Shown here piece after piece: positions 13,269 through 25,822 of a DNA stretch of 64,000 bases. Numbering within the stretch: position 1 is the stretch's first letter; each line of letters opens with the position of its first letter. The notes beneath the pieces were generated by a model that made no database searches, was not told the DNA's origin, and saw only the letters and a program-made list of their open reading frames with translations. This stretch comes from Musa acuminata AAA Group (taxonomy: Eukaryota > Streptophyta > Magnoliopsida > Zingiberales > Musaceae), in contig NC_088335.1 in the NCBI RefSeq assembly GCF_036884655.1, positions 41,782,501 through 41,846,500 of the forward strand. The letters run 5' to 3'. Made by a program: the position numbers and the translations under genes.

Positions 13269-14127
13269 TGTTGAATCTCGTATTTTGATGATGAAACTAC
13301 TTGATATATGTTTATGATTTAATCTGCATTTTGAGTGACACAGGATGCTTCGATCAGAATGAGACAATTAAAGCAGGAAAATCATGTTGTGCCGGAGGAA
13401 CATGTCAGAAGATTGGACGTCGGGCCGGTGGATCGGTCGACATATCGATAGAAAGCTTCGGGCCATGGACTCGGGCATCGGGCCAAGAAGAGCGGGTATT
13501 GTGCCAAGGATATCGGAGTTGTGGAGTCAACTGGCCGATTGGGCAATAGGCTGCAGGAGAGGACGATGCGCCGAAGAATCGGACGAAGCGTCGAGGGACC
13601 AATGACATGCCGGACAACTTGGTTAATTGCTTAGGATTAATTGTCTCGATCGAAGTTTTGTTTTAAGTGTGCAGGATTAACTACGATGGAAGAAAGACAT
13701 GCAGCAGGAGTTACGCCGGAGTTAAGACAATGATCACGTTGGGAGTTCGAGAGTTCGATGGAAGTTCGGACAGTCATTGGAGGTTCTGCGGGAACAAATC
13801 CGAGAAGTCCATGAGCTTGCCAAAGAAGCTCGTCGGAATTCGCCAAGTGGATCGTCGCAAGTCCAGGAGTTTGCCAGAAGTCCGCAGGAGCATCACCGAG
13901 GGTTCATCGGATGATCGACGGAAGTTCGTCGGAAGCTCGCTAGAAGAAGCGATTGACGCACCGGAGCAAGTTACAGTAAATGTCTTAGGAAAAATCGTAG
14001 TTAGCACAATGATTAAGTTGGAAATGGGAGGTGATCCCATTAACTTAATCTTGGGGCAATTGGGCCCTTGAAAAACCCAAATTGGGCCGAATGGATCAAC
14101 CCATTCGGACCATGATTTCTGGCGGGA

Positions 14128-14480
14128 GGTGCAACCGCCCAAGCCAGGAGGTAGCACTGCCTGGGCTCAGTCTCCGAGCGAGACTGGGAGGTGCAACCGC
14201 TCCAGCCAGGCGGTGGCACCACCTGGGCTCAGTCTCTGAGCGAGACTGGGTGGTGCAACCTCCCCTGACAAGAGGTGGCACCGCCTGAGCTCGATCTTCG
14301 AGCTCTGCCAGGCGGTGCAACCGCCTCAGTCAGGAGGTGCAACCGCCTGAGCTCGGTCTTCGAGCTCTGGCAGGAGGTGCAACCGTCCCTGACAGGAGGT
14401 GGCACCACCCAGAGGCTCAGTCTTCGAGCTCTACCAGGCGGTACAACCGCTCCAGTCAGGAGGTACAACCGCCTGATCCC
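14128..14480. repeat. Array of short GC palindromes in the LTR U3
   Basis: About a dozen copies of a near-palindrome of type GGCGGTGCAACCGCC or GAGGTGGCACCGCC, alternating with GAGCTCGGTCTTCGAGCTC-like spacers. It lies just upstream of the LTR TATA box, where enhancer sequences sit. The same kind of array is seen in the related LTRs at 29945-30120 and 58040-58340. Confidence 0.85.
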
Positions 14481-14533
14481 GGAATTTTGGGAATTAACAG
14501 TTTTGAGCTCCAAATTTAAACTGGGTTGGGGCC

Positions 14534-14541
14534 TATAAATA
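14534..14541 (+). promoter_or_regulatory. LTR TATA box
   Basis: TATAAATA within GCCTATAAATACCCCACCC, conserved in all three LTRs of this family in the window. Confidence 0.8.
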
Positions 14542-15360
14542 CCCCACCCATTCAGCACTGAAAGGGCATGAACTTACACCGAAATCTTGATCTTTTTCTA
14601 TGATTCTTAGAGCTCAAAATTGTTGTAAAGGCCAAAAGTTCTTCTCCCTCTTTTCTTCCAAGTTCTGAGTTGTAAAGAGAGGAGAGAAAATTCTGTAAGG
14701 GTTATCTCCTAAGCCCGTCAAAAGGAGTGAAAATGTAAAAGGGTGGTTGGCCTTCGCCTATTGAAGGAAGGCCTCTAGTTGACGTCGGTGACCTCTTCGG
14801 TGGAGGAAGCCAAAAGTGGAGTAGGTCAAGATTGACCGAACCACTCTAAATCTCGGTTTGCATTTACTTTGAGCATATTATCTTTACTGCAAACCTCCTC
14901 TAAAGCTTACTGCTTTCTGCGCATATACGATCGGGTTTCAAGCTTTGCACTTTCCGAATCAGCGTTTAGACGTAAATATGTTTTTTCGTACGATATCATA
15001 TTTCAATTTGCGTTTACATTTTGATTTCTATCTTAACTGCAAACTGCCTTTATATCATTGCTTAAGCTGCATCTCGCCTAATCAAGTGATTTACGAATCA
15101 GCATTTAGACGTAAATCAGTTTCTTCGTACGAACGTCATATTTCAGTTTGCGCTTATATTCTGGTTTTCATCATAACTACAAACTGCCTTCATAGATTGA
15201 CTTTAACGTCATCTCGCTTGATCTTAAGTTAAAGTAATCTTAGAATCGGCTTTCATACCGAAATCGTTTTTTATCGTTCGAACGTTTTTGTATCGTTGAA
15301 AGATTTCCGCTGCACTAATTCACCCCCCCCCCCCCCCTCTTAGTGCTCTTGATCCTAACA

Positions 15361-15365
15361 TAGAC
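15361..15365. other. Right target-site duplication TAGAC
   Basis: Second copy of the 5-bp duplication; removing the LTR and one copy restores the interrupted RT frame. Confidence 0.9.
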
Positions 15366-16620
15366 TTGGAGGTTGACTAATTGGATGTGATGATAACTTT
15401 TCTTCATGGTAATTTGGAGAAGAAAATTTATATGGAGCAACTAGAAGGTTTCAAAGTCAAAGGTGAAGAAAATTTTGTCGGTAAGTTGAGGAAGAGCTTG
15501 TATGGGTTGAAGCAAGCTCCAAGACAATGGTATAGAAAGTTTAATTCATTTATGATCAAAAATAAATATAAAAGAATGGCTTCATTTCATTATGTATACA
15601 TCAAATTATTTGGTAAGGATTTTATTATTCTCTTACTTTATGTTAATGACATGCTTATCCTTGAGAAAGATATGTCTATAATTCATAGATTGAAGAAAGA
15701 ACTAAGTGAGTCTTTTGCGATAAAAGATATGGGACTAGCAAAGCAAATACTGGGCATGTAGATTTTCTATGATAGAAAAAATTAAAAAGATTTGGTTGTC
15801 ACAAGAGAAATACATCAAGAAGGTATTGAAAAGGTTCAGTATGAGCAATGCAAAGCTAGTTAGTTCTCATCTTGTAGGTCACTTCAAGTTGAACTCAAAG
15901 CAAAGTCCATCAAATGATGGGGAGAAGGAGAAAATACAAAAGGTTTCTTATACTTCAGTTGTTGGAAGTTTAATATACATAATAATATGTATGAGGCTGG
16001 ACATCACATATGTAATGGGTGTTATTAGCAGATTTCTTATAAATCCAAGCAAATAACACTAGGCAGCAATGAAGTGGATTCTTAGATATCTTAGAGGGAT
16101 CTCTAAAGTTTGTCTAAGCTTTGAAGGTGGACCACCTATGTTGACATGTTATACAGATGCAAATATGACAAGAGATATAGATACAAGAAAATCTATATTA
16201 GGTTTTATACTTACTTTTGCAGGGGAGCTATGTCATGACAATCCAAATTGCAAAGGTGTATTTCTTTCCTTACCATAAAGGCAGAATATATTGCTATTAT
16301 AGATGTTTACAAAGAAATATTATGGATGAAAGAATTTTTACAAGAATTGGGACTGAAACAAGAAAACTATATGGTGCATTGCGATAGCTAGAGTGTCATC
16401 CATTTATGTAAGAATCCAACTTTTTATTCCAAGTCAAAGCATATAGATGTCAGATACCACTGTATTTGAAATGCACTTGAAGAGAAGTAGTTGCAACTTT
16501 AAAAAATCCACACTAATGATAATAGAGTAGACATGTTGACAAAGATCTTACCGAAAGAAAGATAGGAGATATGCCGACAGTTGATCGACACAACTTAGGA
16601 GTTATGGGATAATTTCCTTT
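15366..16620 (+). pseudogene. Copia RT and RNase H, continuation after the nested LTR
   Basis: Continues RT with FLHGNLEKKIYMEQ, then [16 protein letters not shown] near 15500, the mutated catalytic box YVND near 15642, and the SYTSVVGSLIY block near 15951. RNase H follows with YTDAN near 16152. Stops occur at 15759 and 16054, among others. Ends just before the polypurine tract GAAGAAGGAGG at 16628-16638. Confidence 0.85.
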
Positions 16621-16639
16621 ATCGATTGAAGAAGGAGGT

Positions 16640-17366
16640 TGTTGGGTTGACAGCCCATGACTTTAATTACTCATAACTCACTTTAACCTTAACCCTTTCT
16701 TATTTAATTTAAAATCCTACCCCTTTTAACTAAGAGTTATGGTGGCTAGGGAAGAAAAAAGTGGGTAGTGATGGTTGTGAAAAAGAAAGAAGTTGTAGTA
16801 GTTGGAAAGGGTAAAAAAATAAGAGTAAGAAAGGGAAGAAGCTAAGGATAATACAAAGAGACTGTTCTCGATCATCCATACAGTATTCTCGGTTAAATCA
16901 AATCTATAGTAGATTCTTGCTGTGATTACTTGGGAAGATTTTGGATATTATGCACAGTGATATAATCCAAATTATTCTCTTATGATTATTGCTTGGGTTT
17001 TGAGCAAGAGATTCTAAGATTTATATATTCATTATTCTTATAGTGGATTTTCTCTAGTTTGCCTCGTGAGTTTTACCCTTGGAGAGGTTTTCCACGTAAA
17101 TATTGATGTTCTATATGATTGTGATTTCTGTTTAATTATGTTTTGTTACGATTTGCTTGTATTTATTCGTGTACAACGTTTTTCTATTTATCCTATCATA
17201 TAAACAACCAAATATATAAACATTGTACAATATTTTATCGATCTAAATATGTGGACCAGTTAAATATTACGTGTGAGTTAATTTTGTGAATTGTTAAGGA
17301 TATTATAGGAAATATGACAAAAAAAGGTTTTTCTAAGAAATTCACTATAAAATTTGTATTTTTATG
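16640..17366 (+). repeat. 3' LTR of the old copia element
   Basis: Starts TGTTGGG directly after the polypurine tract and is colinear with 10864-11604. The right border is set where the similarity stops and is approximate. Confidence 0.75.
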
Positions 17367-17553
17367 TCAATAGTGATAATAAATTAAAGGAAGATAAGTT
17401 TAAGATGATTAAATTTATAGCTTTTATAATTTTAGACTTATCGTACTTTTTTTAATATAGTTTTGATAAATCATTCCTTCAAATATTAATATTCATCGCA
17501 TATATTATATTCATTTATGTCCTACTCATTATCATTTATCCAAGAAAATTATT

Positions 17554-17597
<44 letters not shown>

Positions 17598-18146
17598 TGA
17601 TCATTATAATAGGTTTTAAATGATATTACTATTATTATTTAAAATTAAAATTAATTATTTAATTAACAAAAAAATAATTATATATGCTAGATTTTGATTA
17701 GAGAGGTAAGTATGGAAAATTACTTATTTTCGAGGGGTATATGTCTGATTTTGCCTTGAATCTGTTATCGACTAGCATTAAAATTACTACATATGATATA
17801 TCAATAATGTCCGAGTTTCAACCTCATGTTGAGCCACACGATGAAATGTTGACATGAGAAGAGTGTGAGCTGTGTTGCGATTAGGTCTGTGAATACACGC
17901 ACAAAAAATATGGCATGTCCCAATGACACACGTTAATGCAATAAATATGCCCCATTAGTAAATTTAGTGTCGATGATATTTATAAGATTAAATTGCCTAT
18001 AACAATAACCTAAATCAAACCCAGGGATGTTAGCTTAATTGATTATATAATATTGGAAAAAGTTAGGAATACAATCAATTCATTAAAGATGACTAATAAT
18101 ATGATGGTTAGCTTAGCTAATAAAATTATTCCTAATTTTATTATAT
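17367..18146. other. AT-rich intergenic DNA with a TA microsatellite
   Basis: No coding signal. Contains a (TA)n run at about 17558-17592. The remainder is unique AT-rich sequence. Confidence 0.7.
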
Positions 18147-18212
18147 ATGTACGAAATAGAAGATGATCGAACTCTATATACATATAGTTCGATCATCTTC
18201 TATTTCGTACAT
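18147..18212. repeat. Perfect 27-bp inverted repeat with a 12-base loop
   Basis: Arms 18147-18173 and 18186-18212 are exact reverse complements, starting ATGTACGAAATAG and ending CTATTTCGTACAT. The sequence outside the arms is partly palindromic too (CCTAATTTTATTAT against AATAATAAAATTATT). It could be a small foldback element, a recent palindromic duplication or a hairpin RNA source; nothing decides among these. Confidence 0.9.
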
Positions 18213-18685
18213 AAATAATAAAATTATTCTTAGGTTTATCAACTAATAATATATATTCTTGTTGGTGGTTTCAGACCCGTAGATGTGGCTATGAAATGTG
18301 GATTCTCGTTCGTCCTTAAACATGGTGTTAGCCGTGATGATCGACCTATGATCGAATGAGCGGTCATGATTGGTTTTCGGAAGAAGCTGAATCGGTCACG
18401 TTCATCATGTGAGATGTGAGGCTCACGATCCGCCATCAGCGTTCGTTTATTGGACAGTCCAGATTGATCCCATGATTATGAATGATCGAGATCGACTTAA
18501 AAGATCATCGTTACCATCCCCGAGCCTGATAGGCGACGAAGACTGCATCAAAATTAGTGTTGATGGTCATGATCATGTCACACTTAGGAGCAGCGTACAC
18601 ATTCTCGGGCGTTTTTGATGGTCTTGTGTTCTCTGCCTAGGCGACCACCGACGTCGAGAGCTTAGGGCTTGAATTGGATCCCGTC

Positions 18686-21600
18686 ATGGACGCAACCCAA
18701 GCGAAGCAGGTGAGGGATACAACTCAAATGCCAGATCTCTCTTCGCTCGCTCAATGTTCATTTTGTTAGTATGTTTCGTTCTTTTGGGGAGGAATCGTGA
18801 TCGTTTTCTGGGGTTCTTCCAGATCATCGAGCAGCAAGTGTTGACGGTGGCGAAGGCCGTCGAGGACAAGCTCGATGACGAGATCGCGGCGATCGATCGA
18901 CTTGACCTCGACGACCTCGAGGCCCTGCGGGAGCGCAGGTTGCAGCAGCTGAAGAAGATGGCCGAGAAGCGGAGCCGCTGGATCTCACTCGGCCACGGCG
19001 AATACTCTGAGATCCCCGAGAAGGAATTCTTCGCGGCCGTCAAAGCCAGCGATCGCGTCGTCTGCCATTTCTACCGCGAGAATTGGCCTTGCAAGGTATT
19101 TTGCTAGATCCCCACGATAATAGTTCATCAAAGTAGCCATTTTGTTTTGCTTTTCCTTCTTAAATTTGCAATGTGGGGAGCTGCTGGAAGAAAAGGTTGT
19201 GATTCACTGGGGAAGGCTGCCTGCGATGTTCATCATGGTTGTCAGTAGAACATTGCATTTGAAGAAATTAAATACTTTAGATCTGCTGCATTAACAGTTG
19301 CAAAAAAATCGGATCTAGAATTAAATGTTATTTGGCTCGGCTGCGTGGATCTTTTCCTTCCCTTAATCTCTGTGTAGAGGAACATTCAGATCTACTTTTC
19401 TTAATGCTAGTAAACATTTCTAAGGCCTCTCTCTACCTTTCTTTGCGCCATTATTCCTAATCGTCTCACCTGACTTTTATAGGTTCCTTTGAACATATCC
19501 ATACCGTGTTAATTGATTAACACTCATTTAGTTGCCTATCTTGGCACGCCTAATTGGTCACAAATTAAACATTTCTATATTTTTTTGTTGTTAATTTGGG
19601 TAATTAGTAGATCAATGAAACCATTTGTGCTTTATAAGCTTGAGTGAGATGCCACAGATAATATATTTCTTCAATACTACAACAAATGTTTGATAGGGCA
19701 TTGATTTTTCTTAAATGAACCAATGTCAAATGTGAGAAAAACATGTCTAATATCAACTGTGATACTTGAACTCTGTAGAATTTGCTCATGTTTTCTACAG
19801 GTATGGTCGTGGTAGTAGACTAGAAAATACATGCTACTTTCTTTTTATGCATTGCTTACCACATAAGACTGTTAATGAGCAATTAAACTAGCGATGCCAG
19901 AAGTTTCTGGTTTATTGCTTAGTCCTTTCGGGTTTTCTCACTAAATGAGAAGGCAGACAACACGAGTCCATGCCCTTGTGGCTGAACAACTGACCTGTAT
20001 GACTATGTTGCTTTTCATCCTATAATCCTGGTTGTTATTAGAATCTTGCATTTTGTTTTTGCCTTTGATCTTTGAAATTTTCAAAACATGATCTCTACTC
20101 TTTGGTTCCTCTGTGGAAGTATCATATGCAGCATAATTCCACTGCTCAAAATCAGTACTCGTCAATCAATTTTATAACCATTCGTGAAAATATAGCATCT
20201 TCTCTGTTATTGTTTCGAACCTAGCATCTTTGAATTCCTAGCATAAAGTTGTTTTCCTAGCATCTTTCTTCTATCCTTGGTGTTTCGACTTGATCAGCTG
20301 TCTTTCTAATAGATTTTTTCAGTATCATGCACCCGTTGACTTCTAGGACTGTAGTCCTCTATCCCCATGATCTTCCTATGCCCAGTCGCCTCGTTAACCA
20401 TGGTTATATACTTTTACAGCCTTGTATTGCCTTTTTGTGGGATTTTTTTAGATGATATGATTCCCCACGATTTTGCTGATTATTTCATTGAAGAGTGTAC
20501 TTCAGAAAAAAAATTGTGGTTTGAAATGGATGGATCTGAATTTTAAGGATTTAGATAGAGATGAAGTGGAGTATTGGGAAAAATTAGGCAGAATTCCTCT
20601 GGGGAGTGTATTTGTTTGTTGTTTTTAATTGATCATACGCATTGCAGTATGGCTTCCACTAGTATCAGTCATTTATCACAGATATAATTTGAACATCAGA
20701 TAGTGGTAATTTAACAGGAGACATTGTTTTTCAAGATTGCCCAACTCATATCAATATCCTGACTATGATCTAGAGTGGGTTTAGATTTGCTTTTGCTTAT
20801 GTAGAATTAATCAGACTAGTCTTTTATTCCTTGGCCACTATGTTGTACAATGATTTTGATGATCAACTACCTAAATTTTGTATTTTACGAAAATTTGCTA
20901 CCGGTTTTGAAGACTGAAATAGATGGATCTTGGATTACATGGATAGAACTAAGGTTTAAGCTTGAAACATAGGGATAATTTAAGTGACTTCTTTTGGAGT
21001 GTGTATATTGTTTTGGTTTTCCATTAATGGATGAGATGGGAAGCAAGAAGTAAAGAGAATATGGAAGGGTGAGAGGGAGAGGTCTTGAGGTAAAAAGAAA
21101 ATGAATGGCAAACAAACATATACAATAAGAGATGGGGGAAAAAGATGAAATGAGTGAATTTTTGTTTTTTGTTTTATTTTTTAGAAAAGGAAAGAAGAAA
21201 AGAGAATTCTCAAACACCAGGGGAAGAAGGATACCTATGAGAAGAAAGGGGCTTTTATTTGAGTTAAAACTTATTACATATTTATCACATTCAACTGGTT
21301 TTTTGTCTGACAAAACAAATATGATCTCAAGGCTTAAATACATCACATAATCAGAGTAGGCATTCTGGAACCAGGCATGATAAAAAAAAAGTTTTTTTTG
21401 CTTGTTAAGGAACAAACAGAATTTGAAACGATCATTCTATAATGCAACTAATATTTGGAAATTAGGAGAAGATATGGCAGGGCTTGATGCAACTTTTTTT
21501 TTTTTGTTGTTGCATGAATGTTCCCCAAGCTTAAAATTGATAATTGTCTTTTTCTTTGGTGCCATAAGTTGCTATATGAGTTTTATTGTTCTCATGATAT

Positions 21601-22266
21601 GACATAGTATTAATTAGATTAGAATCTTTAAGTCCTACTTCTGCTTGGTTCACCTGGTGTGTTTGGTCACATGGAAGACGGACTTTGGGGGTGATAAGGG
21701 TGATAATTTATATATTTATAGAGTTCAGACATGAGATTTCCATCTAGTTTGTTGTCACTTCAAACTAGTGATACTCTTCTCTCTATGGAAATTATCTTCT
21801 TGAGTATAAAAAGAAGTTGGTCATTGTGTATGCTTGCAGGTGATGGACAAGCATCTGAGTGTTCTAGCAAAGCAACATATAGAGACACGTTTTCTGAAAA
21901 TTCATGCAGAGAAAAGTCCCTTCTTGACCGAGAAGCTCAGGATTGCCGTATTACCGACTCTCGCTCTTGTAAAGAATGCCAAAGTCGAGGATTATGTGGT
22001 AAGCAGTGCTAAGTTTCACGATTTGATGAGTGAATATCAGCGAATGTGTGCACGTTTGACATGTAATCTTTCAAAATACACACTAGGTGGGTTTTGATGA
22101 GCTCGGAGGCACCGATGACTTCAGTACAGAAGAGCTGGAGGAGAGATTAGCCAGGTCACAAGTTATCCTCTTCGACGGTGAAGCATCATCCAATCCAGTC
22201 AAGTCCAGCAGAACTAAGAGAAGCGTCCGCCAATCTGAAACAGCTGACTCATCTGACTCAGAATAG
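18686..22266 (+). CDS. Thioredoxin domain-containing protein 9 homolog
   Basis: Four exons with GT/AG borders: 18686-18709, 18823-19095, 21840-21998 and 22087-22266, giving 211 residues. The N-terminal half is an acidic coiled-coil (IDRLDLDDLEALRERRLQQL), followed by the phosducin/TXNDC9 hallmark around HGEYSEIPEKEFF and a thioredoxin-like fold. The usual CxxC active site is absent: the matching place reads WPCK, as is normal in this family. The C-terminus is Ser/Asp-rich and probably disordered. TXNDC9 (PLP3 type) proteins assist the CCT chaperonin in folding tubulin and actin; that role is taken from the family. Intron 2 is long (2.7 kb) and AT-rich, with no gene seen inside. The gene looks intact. 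Confidence 0.9.
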
Positions 22267-24631
22267 TCGGATGCTTACCTCGGTGTGGATTGGGCTGAGA
22301 GGATCAGAAGGCTGTTGAGATTTGCATACCACTCCTACCGGAATAGCTAAATTCTCCTCCATATTCCTCTGATATGTGCATCTGCATTCATGACTTCTTG
22401 TTTGGCAATCTGAATGTATCTTAGTCCAAATCTGGAATTGGTTTTGGTGATGATTTATATTGTTTTCATGAATTTGAGAGATGGCTTTAGAGTTGAAACG
22501 AGCAATCCCAGTTGACAGAGTCACCCAGAAAATGTTTCTGAGATGGTGTTATGCCCAGTTGAGCCATGAGGACGGTAAATTCTTAGGTTTTGCTTGCCTC
22601 AAGATTTACTTGTGTTGATGTGATGTATAAAATTCAGGTATTGTGATCTCAATATTATTGAGAAGAATTTGTTCAGAGAGCCAAACATTTATTGGAAAAG
22701 CTTAATATAGGAGGAAGTGCTGCATATGATATGGCAGATGGAAAATGGCAAGTGTCTGAAGAAAAAGATATTAACATGATTAATATCGAGTAAGATTATG
22801 AAACCTCAAAGATGTGTTATGCTTCCAAATGTTATGCTTCCTACGCACATATTAAGAGAAACCATTACCTACCTCAAAGGTGTGTGTGTGACAAAAGCCC
22901 GTTTAATTATATATATTTGTCATAAACTTTTCCTCTGTCGCCTTTGCATATTTCTCCATGATGCTTGCATAAAAGAATTAAGAACATAGTTTCATGAGGT
23001 GGGAGTAAGATGGAGATGACTTCTACTGATGCGTTTAATCGATGCACGTCAAAGAATTAACATGCAGCTCGTATTCTATTGCTCATGATGACTTCACGCA
23101 CGTATATGTAGTCCCAAAGATGTGATACTCTTGTTGATACCGGGAACTATGATATATATATGGCTGTCGACAGGTCGATACCTCATCTTTTATCCCACCA
23201 ACACATCACCATTGGTTAGCTGAAGTCTTTTCAAGAAGCTAAACATGAAACATGCTTGGATGTAAACGTTCATCACAAGGTGAGTAGTGTTCTGCGTGTA
23301 TTACTATTTCACACCTGTGAGAGAGAGAGAGTGTGTGTGTGTGCGCGTGTGTGTACGGTTCTATCTATTGTTTGTTCGTGTATCAAAGCAGGAGAGAGAG
23401 AGAGAGAGAAAGTCTACCTATGTGGTTGGCCATATCACCATCGAGTCTCTAATAATCAATCTTCATATGTTTCAAAATAATTTAATTCAAATAATATTTC
23501 TCTTTTGCCATAAATAGAGAGTGACATCGAGATAGACATGTTTCTAATTTGAACTAATCGTCTTGCTTACGCATTCGAACCACGATATACCCTCATCGAC
23601 ACTAGTTTTATAGATTACGTCCAAATTAAATTTTCGTCACCCAACTAACCGACATGACAGCCACCTATTTCAGTCTCAAATAAAATAAATTGTAGATTCA
23701 AGCTCAATCGCATCGATTTCGTCCGACAGCTGCGACGGCAACGGTTATAGAAGAGGAGAAAGCTACAGCAATGGAGAAAGCTATAGCAATACTGTAGCAA
23801 AGGAAGAAGCCGCAACAAAGGAGAAAGCTATAGTAGAGAAGAAAATTACAATAGAGGTGCAGCAGAAGGGAAAGCTGCAACATTGAAAATTATAAAATTT
23901 AACTTCAATTACAAGATGCATAAAATTTCATATTTGCTAATGTCAAATTTTGTCATCGATTCAATGCATCGGATTTGACTCGACTTTCGAATCATGAATA
24001 AAAAAAATTTATTTGTCTGAGTGTTTCCAACATGAATTGTGTAATCCATAAAAATCCTACGATGTATATTTATATAATATATCAATTCTAATTGAATTTG
24101 GTCAAAAAATAATATTCTTTATGTAATATATGGTTCTGACCCTCAAAATACTTCAATCTCTTCTCTCCTCCTCCCTGCTTTCACATGACCTCCTTCCCTC
24201 CTCCCTCCTCCCTCCTCCCTCATGGGGAGGTGGATGTGTGCCAAGCAGTTCAATGCCATCCACCCCGAAAGCTCAGACTGTGCTTAATGTGCCAAAAGGC
24301 AAAAAGGTCGCCAAAGTGTTCGACTCTTGTCCCCCTGCCATTTCCTTGCTTTGACTTCATCTCCTCACACAATTCCCTCCCGTCACTGCCTGCATCGCTT
24401 CGTCCAGGCAACTCCTCGTGCAGTTGGATCCAGGTCATGTGTTATTTCTTAGTTACGAGCACAAGAGCACCGGATTCACGGTTTAGAGTGATGTGTTCAT
24501 GCTTCAGATGATAACCCAAACACAAGCAGAAGAACCAACACAAGTGTGTTCTTGATGAATGGAGGCAAAAGTATACAGTGTTAACTTATGTATGCAGTAA
24601 GGAGAGAACAAAAAGAAACTACAGTCTTTGA
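22267..24631. other. Intergenic region between two convergent genes
   Basis: No supported gene. Contains (GA)n(GT)n at about 23319-23354 and (GA)n at 23391-23409. A degenerate repeat built on GGAGAAAGCTATAGCAA lies at about 23755-23885, and a CTCCTCCCT run at 24195-24225. The first few hundred bases are probably the TXNDC9 3' UTR. Confidence 0.6.
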
Positions 24632-25822
24632 TCATGTCCATGGCGTCTTCTGCAGCTCATCGACGGCGATCACCACCGTCGCCGGTAGCCAATCCTGGTC
24701 GCCGTTCGTCGCCGCTCCACCCCCTTTCACCACAGATAGCCGGACGACCGCCGCAACGTCATCTGCCCTCAACCTGCACTTCAACTGCCGCAAGCAAGGC
24801 GTCAGTACTCCCTCAGCCCACTCGTCGAATGCTGCTCTTCCTACCCAAATACCACCGACAACCCGGTCGATGACGTCGTCGTCGATCTTTAGTGAGCTTC
24901 CATAGCCCATTATGGCCGATATGGCTTTGTCCACCAATTCCATCAAGTCCGAGGCAGAGGGCGACATCGAACACCTGGCGGCAAGCCTTCCCTTGTGCTT
25001 GTGCTCCATGGTGAGGTCGCTCAAGCTCCTCGACCCCTCCCCGGCCTCGTCCTCCCTGCTCACTGCCAAGTTTAGGTCCAGCGACAAGCCTCCGCCGGAT
25101 GATGACTGCCGTCTCAGCTTCACTGATCGATCACTGTCGCGAAGCCAATCGAAGCAGCGCGTTCCGGGGGTTCTCTGAGCTGACAGCTGCAGTCGCCACC
25201 TATGGCCGGCTGACTGCAGAATCTTCTCCTCGCATTGGATGAGGGAGTCGTGGGTTCTCTTGAGCTCTTTCGGTAGCCAGCTTGAGGTGAGGATGAAAAA
25301 TACGCTTCCCAAGCCGACTTCCCAGCCGTAGGAGTCGACGAGCCGGCCCTGCTCCATCGCGCGCTTGATTCTTCCTCTCACGAGCCCATCTGCTTGATCT
25401 GCATCCTCGAGCACTATCATGGAGAACGGGTTCCGGCGTACGGCCTCCACCACCCGGTCCATCGAAGTCCTACCACGCGACTTGACGTTTTGCCCTCCAT
25501 CGTCTCCGCCAGTACGTGAGGCGGCGCCACCGAAACAAACAGTGGTCGGTCCAGTTCCGAACACCAGCTCCGACAGCGCGTTTGCCATCTTCCACTTTCC
25601 GACCTTGCCAGGCCCGGTGAACAGGAGCCAGGAATCACCTCTAGCTCCGCTGCCTGCCCGCTTCCTGCTCTCGGACTTCAACTGCATCACAACAACAGCG
25701 ATGGCAGAGGCTGCTTCCTGTTGCCGGCTGACCTTGTCGACGAGCCCCTTGAACAGCCTCTTCAAGGCGTTGACGTCGGAAATGGCGGCGGTTTTGGCCC
25801 TCTGATGGTTGGAGAGCTCATC
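24632..25822 (-). pseudogene. SMAX1-like (SMXL) 3' exon, 5' part of gene missing
   Basis: One exon of about 396 codons runs from a good acceptor (CACGTAG, exon start 25822) to a stop at 24632. It matches the C-terminal half of SMAX1/D53-type Clp-ATPase-like proteins: the degenerate Walker A region WLLFTGPGKVGKWKMANAL, the DRVVEAVRRNPFS and LEDADQAD block, the EAR motif LDLNLAV, and the C-terminal DLMELVDKAISAI region. SMAX1 proteins are repressors degraded after karrikin/KAI2-MAX2 signalling. The first exons (N-domain and first ATPase domain, normally about 600 residues) are not found: 110-130 bp beyond the acceptor the sequence becomes a copia integrase. The RGKT degron site reads RGRT. The exon itself has no stop or frameshift. 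It is most likely a gene fragment; a chimeric transcript cannot be excluded. Confidence 0.85.

Larger units (their letters stand above)
13269..15360 (+). repeat. Solo LTR of a SIRE-like copia family
   Basis: Begins TGTTGAATCTCG and ends GATCCTAACA (TG...CA with short inverted ends), 2,092 bp, with no internal domain. Related LTRs occur at 29427-30737 (+) and 56831-58858 (-), each attached to SIRE-like copia internal sequence. It contains a U3 palindrome array, a TATA box at 14534 and a C-run at 15323-15337. It arose by recombination between the two LTRs of a full element. Confidence 0.95.
10864..17366 (+). mobile_element. Old Ty1/copia element with two LTRs, split by a nested solo LTR
   Basis: Two diverged direct repeats (10864-11604 and 16640-17366) flank gag, integrase, RT and RNase H remnants in copia order. 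The RT is interrupted at 13268/13269 by a 2.1-kb solo LTR of a different family and resumes in frame at 15366. The LTRs differ by many substitutions and small indels, so the insertion is old. RT has YVND in place of YVDD. Confidence 0.85.

Noticed and set aside
14040..14560. Several 60-130 codon frames on both strands inside the solo LTR
   Set aside because: They come from the GC palindrome array; repeated units without stops, no protein signal.
20885..21415. 176-codon frame on the minus strand within a TXNDC9 intron
   Set aside because: Low-complexity Phe/Leu/Ser-rich text from T-rich intron DNA, no motif and no supporting signals.
23256..23517. Two frames with Arg/Glu and Cys/Val runs
   Set aside because: They are translations of GA and GT microsatellites.
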